Source: Gemmatimonadales bacterium
Lineage (GTDB): Bacteria; Gemmatimonadota; Gemmatimonadetes; Gemmatimonadales; GWC2-71-9
Direction of reading: 5' to 3'
DNA length: 64,000 nucleotides
Assembly: GCA_036279355.1 (NCBI GenBank)
Contig: DASUJH010000019.1
Coordinates: forward strand, 30,640 to 94,639
A program made the position numbers and the translations under genes. The notes under the pieces were generated by a model. It was not told the DNA's origin. It worked only from the letters and a program-made list of their open reading frames with translations, and searched no databases. Numbering within the stretch: the first letter of the stretch is position 1; each line of letters starts with the position of its first letter. Positions 37,664 to 49,332 of the stretch are shown here, piece by piece.

Positions 37664-38401
37664 TCAGCGCAACAGTGCATTGCCCTCGCCCGCCGTGGTG
37701 TGGGGCGGCTTGTACCCCTTGAGCACGGCGGCGGAATAGCCGTTCTGCGGGTTCCCGCCCGCCGCCAGGATTTCGTTCACCCGGGCCGGCCCGCGGTTGT
37801 AGGCCAGCAGCGCCAGATGCACGTCGTTGTCGTACTCTCCCATCAGCTCCTTCAGGAACCGGAAGCCCAGCCGCAGGTTCACTGCGCGGTCGAGCAGGCC
37901 CTTCTCGGTGAGCGTCGGGTCGTAGAAGCGCGCGGTCGCGAGCTGGAGCTGCGTGTATCCCAGCGCGTCGGCCGAGCTGCGCGCGTCCTGCTTGAAGTCG
38001 CTCTCGACCTTGACGAGGCGGAAGCCCAGCCCCGGGTCGATGCCCTCACTCAGCGCGACGTCGTAAATGGCGGCCGCGAGGTCGGCCGGGATCTGGTACC
38101 TGGTCGAATAGCCAATGACGGCGTTGGCACGCTCGAGCTGCACCCGCGCGAGCGCCGCGTCACCCCGCGCCGCTTCCGCCTCGCTGTTGAGCGAGCCGAA
38201 CTCGCGCGCGATGCCGCGCGGGTCGAACGAGACGCGGTCGGCCGCGCGAACCCGCTTGCCCCAGCCGCCAAGGGCGCCGAGCCCGAGCGCCGCCGCCACG
38301 AGCACGCCGCCACGCACGAACAGCCGCGCGGCGCGCTCCCGGCGAGCGATGCGCTCCCGGTGCTCCTGCTGGGTCAGGAATCTGCCGGTTCGTGTCCACA
38401 T
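37664..38401 (-). CDS. Lytic transglycosylase (SLT domain), single-pass membrane
   Basis: A 245-aa protein with one membrane helix (LFVRGGVLVAAALGLGALGGWG) near residue 30. The SLT domain has GFRLVKVESDFKQDARSSADALGYTQLQLATARFYDP and LALLAYNRGPARVNEIL. The Glu in VESDF is the expected catalytic acid. The start is set by AAGGAGG ahead of the ATG at 38401. The adjacent gene is another, convergent, transglycosylase. Confidence 0.87.
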   Translation of the reverse strand: MWTRTGRFLTQQEHRERIARRERAARLFVRGGVLVAAALGLGALGGWGKRVRAADRVSFDPRGIAREFGSLNSEAEAARGDAALARVQLERANAVIGYSTRYQIPADLAAAIYDVALSEGIDPGLGFRLVKVESDFKQDARSSADALGYTQLQLATARFYDPTLTEKGLLDRAVNLRLGFRFLKELMGEYDNDVHLALLAYNRGPARVNEILAAGGNPQNGYSAAVLKGYKPPHTTAGEGNALLR

Positions 38402-38440
38402 CACGAGCCTCCTTCCAATAGGCCGGTCACGGCGCGGCGC

Positions 38441-38920
38441 TCAAGACTCCGACCGCCGCCACTCGCCCCGGGTACCACCGGACTTGCTCACGAGTCGAAC
38501 CGCTTCGATCGCCATCCCCCGATCTACCGCCTTCACCATGTCGTAGATCGTCAAGCACGCCACCGCGACCGCGGTGAGCGCTTCCATCTCCACGCCGGTG
38601 CGGCCGGTGGCCTTGGCCGTGGCGCGCACCCGCACGCCGGGCAGGCTCGCATCGAGCGTGGTCTCCACTCTCACCTGGTCGAGGCCGAGCGGATGGCAGA
38701 GCGGGATCAGCTCGCCCGTCCGCTTGGCCGCCATCGTGCCGGCCACCTGTGCCACCGCCAGCACGTCGCCCTTCTTCACCGCGTGCGCCGCGATCAGGTC
38801 GTGTGCTTCGCGCGACATCCGCACCGCGCCCTCGGCTTCGGCCGCGCGCTCGGTCACGGGCTTGCCGCCCACGTCCACCATCCGGGCTTCGCCCCGGTCA
38901 TCCACGTGCGAGAGCTTCAC
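38441..38920 (-). CDS. moaC: Cyclic pyranopterin monophosphate synthase MoaC
   Basis: A 159-aa molybdenum-cofactor enzyme that makes cPMP from the MoaA product. It shows [78 protein letters not shown] and [12 protein letters not shown], which are MoaC hallmarks. Its GTG start overlaps the holB stop (GTGA). No other molybdopterin gene is nearby. Confidence 0.95.
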   Translation of the reverse strand: MKLSHVDDRGEARMVDVGGKPVTERAAEAEGAVRMSREAHDLIAAHAVKKGDVLAVAQVAGTMAAKRTGELIPLCHPLGLDQVRVETTLDASLPGVRVRATAKATGRTGVEMEALTAVAVACLTIYDMVKAVDRGMAIEAVRLVSKSGGTRGEWRRSES

Positions 38921-40032
38921 AGCACCTCCGCCAGATCGTCGGCGAGCACCGCCAGCAGGAGCTGGGGGTTCACGTTGCCGGCCGCCGCATCACGGGCCGC
39001 GGCCACGCGCGCCTGCGCGGCCATGAGCGCGTGAAGCCGGTCTTCGCCACTGCCGTCGCGGCGAAGCGCTGGCGTCACGGGCCGTCCCACCTCGTGGCCG
39101 CCGGCCGCGCGGGCCGCCTCGGCCAGCAGCTCGGCCAGTGCGTCGAGCATCGCGCTGAAGTCGCCCCGCGCCGACCAGGGCGGCTGCTTGAGCGAGCGCT
39201 CCATCGCCGCGCCGCGTCCCTTGAGCGCTGCCTCGATGAACGCGCCGGCCGCCGCGTGCGCCGCATCGGCGCCCCCTCCGGAGATGGCGGCACCCACCGA
39301 GCCATGCGCGGTTGCCGCGCGGCGGCGCATCTCCTCTGCCTCGAGCGGCGGCCGGTGCGCGTCGCGCAGCACCGACTCGACTTCGGCGTCGCTCAACGGC
39401 GTGACCCGAAGCGGCACCGCGCGCGAGCGGATCGTCGGCAAGACGCGGCGCGGGTCCTCGGCCGTGAGCACAAACCGCGAGCGCGGTGACGGCTCCTCCA
39501 GCACCTTGAGCAGCGCGTTTGCGGCCTCCGGGCTCGACTCCTGCGGCACGAGCCGCTCGGCATCTCCGATGACGAACAGCTTCGAGTCCGCCTCGATCGG
39601 CGTGAGCGCCGCGTGCCGCAGAACCAGCCGCGCGCTCGCAATCCCGTGGATCGCCATGCCGTCAACCGGGCCGTACAGCGGATTGGCCCGGCGCTCCTCG
39701 ATCACCTGCGCCAGCGCCTCCGCAACTTCGGTTACCTGTTTGTCCGGCTCGGTCGCCTTGGGCCGGAGCACCGGCACGAACCAGTGCAGGTCGGGGTGCG
39801 TGAGCGCGAGCACCTGGCGGCAACTCCGACACTGCCCGCAGGGTTCGCCGACCTGCTCGTCCGCGCCGGGCCGCTCACACCAGAGGCGCTGCGCCAGCCA
39901 GAGCGCCAGCCGCTGCTTCCCGATGCCCGCGGGTCCCGTGAAGAGAAGGACCTGCGGGAGCTGATCCGCGCTCGCGGCCCGGCTCAGGCGGCGTCGCGCG
40001 TCGTGGTGACCGAGCAGTTGGGGAAGCGGCAT
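38917..40032 (-). CDS. holB: DNA polymerase III subunit delta-prime (clamp-loader ATPase)
   Basis: A 371-aa AAA protein of the clamp-loader complex. The N-terminus [20 protein letters not shown] precedes the P-loop [14 protein letters not shown] zinc-binding Cys cluster ([23 protein letters not shown]) and the sensor-like region [25 protein letters not shown] follow. A Met at 40050 is possible, but 40032 fits the family start. It is coupled to moaC. tau/gamma and delta are not in the window. Confidence 0.9.
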   Translation of the reverse strand: MPLPQLLGHHDARRRLSRAASADQLPQVLLFTGPAGIGKQRLALWLAQRLWCERPGADEQVGEPCGQCRSCRQVLALTHPDLHWFVPVLRPKATEPDKQVTEVAEALAQVIEERRANPLYGPVDGMAIHGIASARLVLRHAALTPIEADSKLFVIGDAERLVPQESSPEAANALLKVLEEPSPRSRFVLTAEDPRRVLPTIRSRAVPLRVTPLSDAEVESVLRDAHRPPLEAEEMRRRAATAHGSVGAAISGGGADAAHAAAGAFIEAALKGRGAAMERSLKQPPWSARGDFSAMLDALAELLAEAARAAGGHEVGRPVTPALRRDGSGEDRLHALMAAQARVAAARDAAAGNVNPQLLLAVLADDLAEVL

Positions 40033-40337
40033 CGGCGACAACCTACGCAAGATCGGGGCGCCGGCGGTAGCCGGGCCAGTGTAACAGCTTTTTCAGTACT
40101 CACTTAGCACGGATTTTGTGGCCGCTTTGTTATGCAAAGCGAGCGCTCGGAACGTGCACCTGAAGTGCAAGAACTCGCACGCAAAACTAACGGGTTGTGC
40201 CTGGACGACTTGGCGAATCTGGCGGGGCCGGAGGGGTCGGGGCGGTGCCATAGGTCACCGCAGGGCCGGGAGGCCTGAACGGACATCCGCGCCAAGGTTG
40301 AGCGTCCCCGAGCGCGGCGTTATTTTTTCGCCGCCAA
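40033..40337. other. 305-base gap between holB and tRNA-Asn
   Basis: It holds the tRNA-Asn promoter at its right end and two short hairpins: CGCTTTG paired with CAAAGCG (40123-40141) and TGCAC paired with GTGCA (40155-40169). The region around 40170-40190 is less GC-rich than its surroundings. No coding sequence is supported. The holB transcript may begin here on the minus strand. Confidence 0.5.
40298..40326 (+). promoter_or_regulatory. Promoter of tRNA-Asn
   Basis: TTGAGC at 40298-40303 and TATTTT at 40321-40326 are separated by exactly 17 bases. The mature tRNA begins 12 bases after the -10 hexamer at 40338. Confidence 0.7.
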
Positions 40338-40410
40338 TCCCGAGTAGCTCAGTTGGTAGAGCAGCTGACTGTTAATCAGCGGGTCGCAGGTTCGAGTCCT
40401 GCCTCGGGAG
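40338..40410 (+). tRNA. tRNA-Asn (GTT)
   Basis: A 73-base cloverleaf. TCCCGAG pairs with CTCGGGA and the discriminator is G. The D-arm GCTC/GAGC, T-arm GCAGG-TTCGAGT-CCTGC and anticodon loop CTGTTAA give anticodon GTT. CCA is not encoded. The stem pairs are complete. Confidence 0.97.
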
Positions 40411-40424
40411 CTTCCGCCCCGGAC

Positions 40425-40955
40425 TTAGCGCCGGCGCGGATGCTTGAATACGGGCCGGCGCGGCTCCGCTGAGAACGGGTTGCTGGGGCGGCTCTGCGCC
40501 GCAGGCGGGGGCGGCGGCGAAGGCATCGGCGGTGCGGGCGGCGGTGGCGCCGCGGCGCCCGGCTCGTCGAAACGCATCGGCCGCGTGTCGCGCGGCATTT
40601 CCTCTCCCAACCGCCGCCGAACCACCTCGGCCAGATTCAACGACTCGTCTCTGGGAATCGCCGCCATCGGCGCCGTCGGAGGCGTGGCGCCCGGTGCAGC
40701 GGCCGGCGCCGGTCCCTGGGTCAGGATCTCGAGCGCTTCGCGCGCCGCCTGCTGAATGCTCCGCAGGCACTCGGTTGCCGCATCGCGGGCGCGGCGATCG
40801 AGCCGCGCCGCTTCGACGGCCAGCACCGACCGAAGCAGCCCCCGCGCCACGTCGTCCCCAACCAGAAAGCCCATCCGGTGCAGTTGCTCGCGAAGCACGC
40901 CGACGGCCTCGATACTCGGCTCGAGTGCGGGACGTGCGCTGATTCGTTCCCTCAT
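40425..40955 (-). CDS. Hypothetical cytoplasmic protein with proline-rich tail
   Basis: A 176-aa protein of unknown function. The first 80 residues are helical and charged (LREQLHRMGFLVGDDVARGLLRSVLAVEAARLD). The middle is Ala/Pro-rich, and the end is a Pro-rich stretch with MPSPPPPP and a basic tail (RRPVFKHPRRR). AGGGAGG precedes the ATG at 40955. The open frame extends upstream, but the ATG with the site is the better start. No domain recognised. Confidence 0.7.
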   Translation of the reverse strand: MRERISARPALEPSIEAVGVLREQLHRMGFLVGDDVARGLLRSVLAVEAARLDRRARDAATECLRSIQQAAREALEILTQGPAPAAAPGATPPTAPMAAIPRDESLNLAEVVRRRLGEEMPRDTRPMRFDEPGAAAPPPPAPPMPSPPPPPAAQSRPSNPFSAEPRRPVFKHPRRR

Positions 40956-41048
40956 GTGGTGTCCTCCCTGAGCCTCTAAACTACATACGCGGCCGGCCCG
41001 GACGCATGCCCAGTGCCACTGTGGCCGGCTCACGGCGCCGCCGCTCGG

Positions 41049-41690
41049 TCAGAACTCAGCTGCACGCCAGAGATACCAGCTCGCCGCCGAGCGGTAGGGG
41101 CGCCACCGCTCGGCCCGGCGCTCGATCGTCACGGGACTCGGCAGGCGACGCATGCCGTACGTCCGCTGGAAGCCCTTCCGCACGCCGAGATCGCCGAGCG
41201 GGAGCACGTCCGCCCGGCCCAGTCGGAACATCAGGATCATCTCCGCGGTCCAGCGGCCCACGCCACGCACGGCGGTGAGCCGCTCGATCACGGCCTCGTC
41301 GTCCAGCCGGTGAACGTGCGCCAGCCGGGGCACCGTGCCATCGAGCGTCCGGCGGGCGAGGTCGCGCACGGCGGCGGTCTTGTTGCGCGATAATCCGGCG
41401 GCGCGCAACTGGTCGTCCGAGACGGCGAGGAGATCGGCGGCGCTCGGGTGCCGCTTGGGCGCGAACAGCGCGAGCACGCGCCGGTGGATCGTCGCGGCCG
41501 CCTTGCCGCTCAATTGCTGGTACACGATTGACCTGAGCAGCGCGGCAAAAAGACTCTGCGTGGGCTCCGGGCGCAGCGTGATGCGGCCGGCACGCCGGAT
41601 CACGGCTGCAAGCGCGGGATCCGCCGCCTCGAGGTGCACGCGGGCTGCGTCGGGATCGAAGCAGAGGCCATCGGGGCGGGGGGTAGGCAT
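41049..41690 (-). CDS. DNA-3-methyladenine glycosylase (AlkA/HhH-GPD superfamily)
   Basis: A 213-aa base-excision repair glycosylase that removes alkylated purines. It has LFAALLRSIVYQQLSGKAAATIH, a helix-hairpin-helix (LTAVRGVGRWTAEMILMF) with the catalytic Asp in PLGDLGVRKG, and a C-terminal RWRPYRSAASWYLWRA. The ATG at 41690 begins the family domain. Divergent from the decarboxylase gene. Confidence 0.9.
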   Translation of the reverse strand: MPTPRPDGLCFDPDAARVHLEAADPALAAVIRRAGRITLRPEPTQSLFAALLRSIVYQQLSGKAAATIHRRVLALFAPKRHPSAADLLAVSDDQLRAAGLSRNKTAAVRDLARRTLDGTVPRLAHVHRLDDEAVIERLTAVRGVGRWTAEMILMFRLGRADVLPLGDLGVRKGFQRTYGMRRLPSPVTIERRAERWRPYRSAASWYLWRAAEF

Positions 41691-41762
41691 CGCGAGCAAG
41701 TTGGCGGCGGCCGCGCCTCGATGCCAGGGGCGCGAGCGCATCGCGGCGCTATCTTCCGGCCG

Positions 41763-43175
41763 ATGCATCCCGATGAATTTCGGCACCAGGCCCACCGGCT
41801 GGTGGACTGGATGGCCGACTACCTCCGCGACGTGGGCGCGCGTCGCGTCGTCCCCGAGGTGGCGCCAGGATCGGTCTCGCGGAGCCTGCCCGCGGATCCG
41901 CCGCTCCACGGCGAGCCGTTCGAGCGCATCATCGCCGACTTCGAGCAGCTCGTGGTGCCGGGTATCACCCACTGGAACCATCCCGGCTGGTTCGGCTACT
42001 TCCCGGCCAACCACAGCCCGCCGTCGATCCTCGCCGAGATGCTCACGGCGACGCTCGGCGCGCAGTGCATGTCGTGGCAGACCTCACCCGCAGCCACCGA
42101 GCTGGAGCAGGTGACGATGGCGTGGCTCGCGCGGATGCTCGAGTTGCCCCGAGGCTTCACCGGCGTCATTCAGGATACCGCGTCTACCGCGACGCTCGTG
42201 GCGCTCATCTCCGCGCGCGAGCGGGCGAGCGGATACGCCGGCGAGCGGCTGGGTCAGCGCGAGGCGCCGCCGCTCGGGGTGTACGCCTCCACGGAGGCAC
42301 ATTCGTCGGTAGCGAAAGGCGTGCGCCTCGCGGGCTTCGGGGCCGAGGCGCTGCGGCAGATTCCGGTGGACGCGGGGTACGCAATGCGGCCAGAGGCGCT
42401 CGCGGAGGCGATCGTGCGAGACAAGCGCGAGGGCCTGGTGCCCGCCTGCGTGGTGGCAACGGCGGGCACGACGTCGTCCACGGCGCTCGATCCGCTCCGC
42501 GCGATCGGCGCCATCTGCCGCGAGCATGGCGTCTGGCTGCACGTCGACGCGGCGTACGCAGGCTCGGCGGCCATCGTGCCGGAGCTGCGCGGCATTCTGG
42601 ATGGCATCGAGCTGGCCGACAGCCTGGTGATGAATCCGCACAAGTGGCTGCTGGTGAACTTCGATTGCAGCGTCTACTTCGTGCGGGACATCGACGCGCT
42701 GCTGCGGGTGTTCGCGCTCACCCCCGAGTACCTCACGACCGCGCGCGACGCCGAGGTGGTCAACTTTCGCGACTGGGGAATCCAGCTCGGCCGGCGCTTC
42801 CGCGCGCTCAAGCTCTGGTTCGTGCTGCGGAGCTACGGGGTCGAGGGACTTCGCGAGATGATCCGCCGGCACGTGGCGCTGGCGCGCGAATTTGCCGGCT
42901 GGGTTGAAGTGGCGCCGGACTTCGAGTTGCTCGCGCCGGTGCCGCTCGGGCTCGTATGCTTCCGGCACCGGCCGCCCGACCTCCCGCCGGACGACCCGCG
43001 AGTCGATGGGCTGAACCGCGAGCTCCTCGCCCGGGTCAACGCGAGCGGCCGCGTCTTTCTCACGCACACGACTCTTGGCGGACGCTACGCGATCCGCCTC
43101 GCGGTGGGCCAGCGCTGCACGGAGCGGGCGAACGTCGTCGAAGCGTGGGAGCTGATCAGGGCGGCTCGAACGTGA
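41763..43175 (+). CDS. PLP-dependent aromatic-L-amino-acid decarboxylase family protein (predicted aldehyde-synthase-like variant)
   Basis: A 470-aa group II PLP enzyme. The N-terminus [16 protein letters not shown] and [16 protein letters not shown] are followed by STEAHSSV (His that stacks on PLP), [10 protein letters not shown] and the Schiff-base Lys in [13 protein letters not shown]. The catalytic-loop residue that is Tyr in true decarboxylases is Phe335 here ([21 protein letters not shown]). In plants Tyr-to-Phe converts the activity to aromatic acetaldehyde synthase. TATCTT ends seven bases before the ATG. It overlaps the convergent phosphatase gene by 20 bases. Confidence 0.88.
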   Translation: MHPDEFRHQAHRLVDWMADYLRDVGARRVVPEVAPGSVSRSLPADPPLHGEPFERIIADFEQLVVPGITHWNHPGWFGYFPANHSPPSILAEMLTATLGAQCMSWQTSPAATELEQVTMAWLARMLELPRGFTGVIQDTASTATLVALISARERASGYAGERLGQREAPPLGVYASTEAHSSVAKGVRLAGFGAEALRQIPVDAGYAMRPEALAEAIVRDKREGLVPACVVATAGTTSSTALDPLRAIGAICREHGVWLHVDAAYAGSAAIVPELRGILDGIELADSLVMNPHKWLLVNFDCSVYFVRDIDALLRVFALTPEYLTTARDAEVVNFRDWGIQLGRRFRALKLWFVLRSYGVEGLREMIRRHVALAREFAGWVEVAPDFELLAPVPLGLVCFRHRPPDLPPDDPRVDGLNRELLARVNASGRVFLTHTTLGGRYAIRLAVGQRCTERANVVEAWELIRAART

Positions 43176-44541
43176 AGGCGGCCGTAAGGTCATTCGCGGC
43201 GGCATCCCGGCTTCCAAGCGGCGCGAGGTGCCACCGCCGCTCGATCAGCGCGAGAATCGAGGTGGTGTCGTAGCGCGTGTGGTCGACGAAGCCCTTCCGC
43301 GCAAAGGGCGAGATCACGAGCGCCGGCACCCGCGTGCCGGGACCCCAGCGATCCACGCGCGGCGGGGGCACGTGATCCCAGAACCCACCGTTCTCGTCAT
43401 AGGTAAGGACGATCGCGGTGTGCGCCCATTGGGGGCCGTCGCGCACGGCGTCGATCAACTCCTCCACGTGCTTCTCGCCGTCCAGCACATCCGCGTACCC
43501 TGGGTGCTCGGTCAGCCCGCCAAGCGGCTTCACGAATGCGACCGCCGGCAGCGATCCTACCCGGGCGGCGGCCAGGAACTCCGATTCATCCTTGAGGTGC
43601 GCGGCCCGGGCCGGCGTGCCGTCCGCATAGCGGGCGAAGTATGCGAACGGCTGATGGTGAAACTGGAAGAGCGGGTCGGGATGTCCGGCGAGCGCGTCGT
43701 TCCAGCCGCCAGAGTACCACGCCCAAGACACGCCCGCGTCGGACAGGCGGTCGCCGATCGTGGCGAAGGTCTGGTTGGGCACGAGGCGTTCCGGGTCCGC
43801 TCCCGGCGGGTGGGGCTGGTTCACCGTGTACGCCGTGTTGACGACGTAGCCATCGGGCGTGATGGGCCCATCGTGGTCCGGCAGCGGCAGGGCGTCCGGG
43901 CCCAACTGGGCCACGGCATCCGGCGGCGCGTTCGGAAACACGGGTGTGCGCGCCGCGATGAGCCAGATGTGATTGAGGAACGAGCCGCCGAACGCCGCGT
44001 GGAAGAAGTTGTCGCAGAGGGTGTAGCGCGCCGCCTCGGCCGCGAGCGGCAGGTTGGCCGTATGGTAGAAGCCCATGACGAGCCCGCCCGCGCCGCTCAC
44101 TGCCGCGAACTTGTCCATCGCCCCGCCGTCGATCTGCACCTGCTCCTCATAGAAGCGGTGGATCATGTCCGGCGTCTTGAGCGTGGCGCCGACGAACTGC
44201 TCGATGCTGAACGGCGCGTTCGGGAGGTCGTTGGGGAACGCGCCGCCCGGGACCGGCGGAAGGGCCGCGAACGGGGTTCCGCTCAGATCCACCTGCGTGG
44301 CGGCGTCGCCCGCCGAGGCGAGGCCCTCCGCGCCGGCGAACTCGCCGTAGAGATTGTCGAAGCTGTGGTTCTCGAGGTAGATGACGACGACGTGGTCGAT
44401 CGCGTCGATACCCGGCGCCGGCGGCTTTCCCGGCGGCGGCGTCAGTTGGTCCCCACCGCACGCGCCGAGCGCAAGCGCGAGCCAGAGGCCCGCAACACGG
44501 ATCAGCGGGCGATGCCGGCGGCGCACGTCGATGCGGTCCAC
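43156..44541 (-). CDS. Secreted phosphoesterase of the acid phosphatase / phospholipase C family
   Basis: A 461-aa exported enzyme. The signal region ends [13 protein letters not shown] (lipobox-like). The catalytic domain has [21 protein letters not shown] with the active-site Asn-His region, [13 protein letters not shown], and the late [15 protein letters not shown] motif ([16 protein letters not shown]) plus [14 protein letters not shown]. This combination is typical of AcpA and bacterial phospholipase C. It is preceded by GGGAGG four bases before a GTG at 44541. A GTG at 44553 is possible. Substrate (phosphate monoester versus phospholipid) is undecided. Confidence 0.85.
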   Translation of the reverse strand: MDRIDVRRRHRPLIRVAGLWLALALGACGGDQLTPPPGKPPAPGIDAIDHVVVIYLENHSFDNLYGEFAGAEGLASAGDAATQVDLSGTPFAALPPVPGGAFPNDLPNAPFSIEQFVGATLKTPDMIHRFYEEQVQIDGGAMDKFAAVSGAGGLVMGFYHTANLPLAAEAARYTLCDNFFHAAFGGSFLNHIWLIAARTPVFPNAPPDAVAQLGPDALPLPDHDGPITPDGYVVNTAYTVNQPHPPGADPERLVPNQTFATIGDRLSDAGVSWAWYSGGWNDALAGHPDPLFQFHHQPFAYFARYADGTPARAAHLKDESEFLAAARVGSLPAVAFVKPLGGLTEHPGYADVLDGEKHVEELIDAVRDGPQWAHTAIVLTYDENGGFWDHVPPPRVDRWGPGTRVPALVISPFARKGFVDHTRYDTTSILALIERRWHLAPLGSRDAAANDLTAAFTFEPP

Positions 44542-44572
44542 AGTTCCTCCCACGGTGCCATGACTCGGCCGA

Positions 44573-45393
44573 TCACCGCAGCAATGCCACCGCTCCGATG
44601 ATAAGCGCGCCGCCCAGCCATTGCAGGCCGGTCAGGACTTCGCCCAGGAGGAGCCAGCTCGTGAGCGCGGCTGCCAGCGGCTCCAGCGTGAATATCACCG
44701 CCGTGACGGCGGGGCTTACGACGGCCTGCGCGGCGAGCTGGCCATAGAACGTAGTTGCCGCGATGAGGGCAAGCGCGAGCAACGCGGCCGCGGCAGGCCA
44801 CCCGGGCACCAAACGAACGTGCTCGACCCATGGGGCCGCGGCGAGCGAGAGTACGCCCGCGGCCGTGAGCTCGAGCGCAACCAGTCGGCCCGGGCGGCCA
44901 AGCCGGGTGTACCGGCCCGCTGCGTCAATCTGCAGGGCGAAGAGCGCCGCGCACCCGAAGGTGAGCAGATCGCCGCGGTTGAGTCCCCCGCCACCGCCCG
45001 GATGGGTAAGGAGCCAGATGCCCACGGCCGTCACCCCGATGGCAGCCACCGTGCCCGCGCTCGGACGGCGGCGGTGCAGCAGGAACTCCGCGACCGGCAC
45101 GAGCGGCGTGCTCAGGCCGGTGATGAACGCCGAGCGGCTCGGCGTGGTGTATTCGAGCCCCACCGTCTGAAACACGAAGCCGCCCCAGAAAAAGAGACCC
45201 AGCACGAGGCCGCCCTCGAGCTCGGAGCGGGTGAGGCCGCGGAGCCAGGCCACGACGAACAACGCCGCGAGCAGGAACCGGAACGCGAGCAGCAGCAGCG
45301 GGGAGACGAGCGTGAGCGTCGCCTTGATGAGCACGAACGACGCGCCCCAAATCACCGCGATGACGACGAGCCAGAGCACGCCCTGGCGTCGGG

Positions 45394-45397
<4 letters not shown>
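44573..45397 (-). CDS. EamA/DMT family transporter
   Basis: A 274-aa membrane protein of ten predicted helices and two EamA repeats, for export of small metabolites. The first opens [23 protein letters not shown], and the second repeat covers [11 protein letters not shown] through [28 protein letters not shown]. Its ATG overlaps the uvrA stop (ATGA at 45394-45397), so it is co-translated after uvrA. The substrate cannot be told. Confidence 0.9.
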
Positions 45398-48180
<2,783 letters not shown>

Positions 48181-48258
48181 AGCTGAAAGATAGACGGTAG
48201 CGGCGGTGCCGCCCTCCTGCCTCTCCCTTCCCGCCCCTACCGCCTATTTTCCAGCCCC

Positions 48259-49332
48259 ATGCCGCTGCTTACCCCAAAGCTCCTGCGCCGGGGCTTCGAG
48301 ATCTTCATTCTGGCCTCGATCGTGGGCGTCGGGATCACCTTCGTCTACGGCAACGATCTCCCGGCGGCGCTGGAGGGGCTCCGGGGACTCCGCTGGCCGT
48401 GGCTCGTGGTGGGCCTCTGTCTCGCGTCGATGGACTGGTTCGGCGGCGGAATGCGGCTCTGGGTCCTTGCCCGCCACATCGTGCCCAATCCCTCGCTCAA
48501 GGGCTGTATCCTGGCGGGGGGGATGGGGGCATGGGCGGCGTACATCACGCCGCTCAACTCGGGGGCCGGGCCGATGACGATGTACACTCTCCGGCGCTAC
48601 GGAATCCCGTTGCCGGTCGCAGTCACCTGCACGCTCATGAGCTTCATTGCGACGGTGGCGTTCTTCGCGATCGCCGGCCCGGCGGCCATCCTCGCGGGGG
48701 CGGGCCGCTCGCTCGGCACCAAGGGCGACGTGCTGGGGCTCTCGCTCTACGACCTCTTTCTCGGGAGCCTCTGGGTGGTAGGGGCGATCGGCCTCGCGCT
48801 GGCGGCGATCATCGTCTTTCCCCGTGTCGCCGCCGGCCTCGTGCGGCGGATCGCGGAGGCGGTGGGCCGGCGGAGCCGGCGGGTGGCGGGGCGACTCGAG
48901 CGGCTCCTCACGGGCATCGACGACGTGCATGCGAGTGTGGTGGCGTTCAACAGCCCCCGCGGCTGGCTCGCGCTGGCCTGGGCATGGCTCCTCTCGGGCC
49001 CCTCGCATGCGAACAAGCTGCTCGCCGGCTACGTGACGCTCAGGGTGCTCGGCATCCATGCCAACTTCGTCGACGTCCTGCTGGTGCAGACGCTGGTAAT
49101 GTTTCTCCTCTACTTCGCGCCCACGCCAGGGGCGTCGGGCATTGCGGAGCTGCTCTCGGCCGCGGTCATGTCGGTGTACGTGCCGCGCGGGCTCACGCCG
49201 GTGTACACGGTGATCTGGCGCTGCATCCTGAGCTACTTCACGCTCGCCACCGGCTTCGTGGTGTTCTCCACCTGGGTGCGGCGGGGATTCAAGACGGTGG
49301 ACGACGGCGCCCTCCCCGAGGCGGCGCGATGA
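48259..49332 (+). CDS. YbhN/UPF0104-type membrane protein (lysylphosphatidylglycerol synthase-like TM region)
   Basis: A 357-aa protein with eight to nine helices, of the UPF0104 / flippase-like TM family. Conserved parts include RLWVLARHIVPNPSLKGCILAGGMGAWAAYITPLNSGAGPM and YFAPTPGASGIAELLSAAVMSVYVPRG, as in YbhN. It overlaps the following ABC exporter by ATGA, suggesting they act on the same lipid-like substrate. A TATTTT hexamer ends eight bases before the ATG. The gene is divergent from uvrA. Confidence 0.85.
   Translation: MPLLTPKLLRRGFEIFILASIVGVGITFVYGNDLPAALEGLRGLRWPWLVVGLCLASMDWFGGGMRLWVLARHIVPNPSLKGCILAGGMGAWAAYITPLNSGAGPMTMYTLRRYGIPLPVAVTCTLMSFIATVAFFAIAGPAAILAGAGRSLGTKGDVLGLSLYDLFLGSLWVVGAIGLALAAIIVFPRVAAGLVRRIAEAVGRRSRRVAGRLERLLTGIDDVHASVVAFNSPRGWLALAWAWLLSGPSHANKLLAGYVTLRVLGIHANFVDVLLVQTLVMFLLYFAPTPGASGIAELLSAAVMSVYVPRGLTPVYTVIWRCILSYFTLATGFVVFSTWVRRGFKTVDDGALPEAAR

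Noticed and set aside
43641..43841. Small ORFs on the plus strand inside the phosphatase gene
   Set aside because: Shadow frames with no motifs, antisense to a clear gene.
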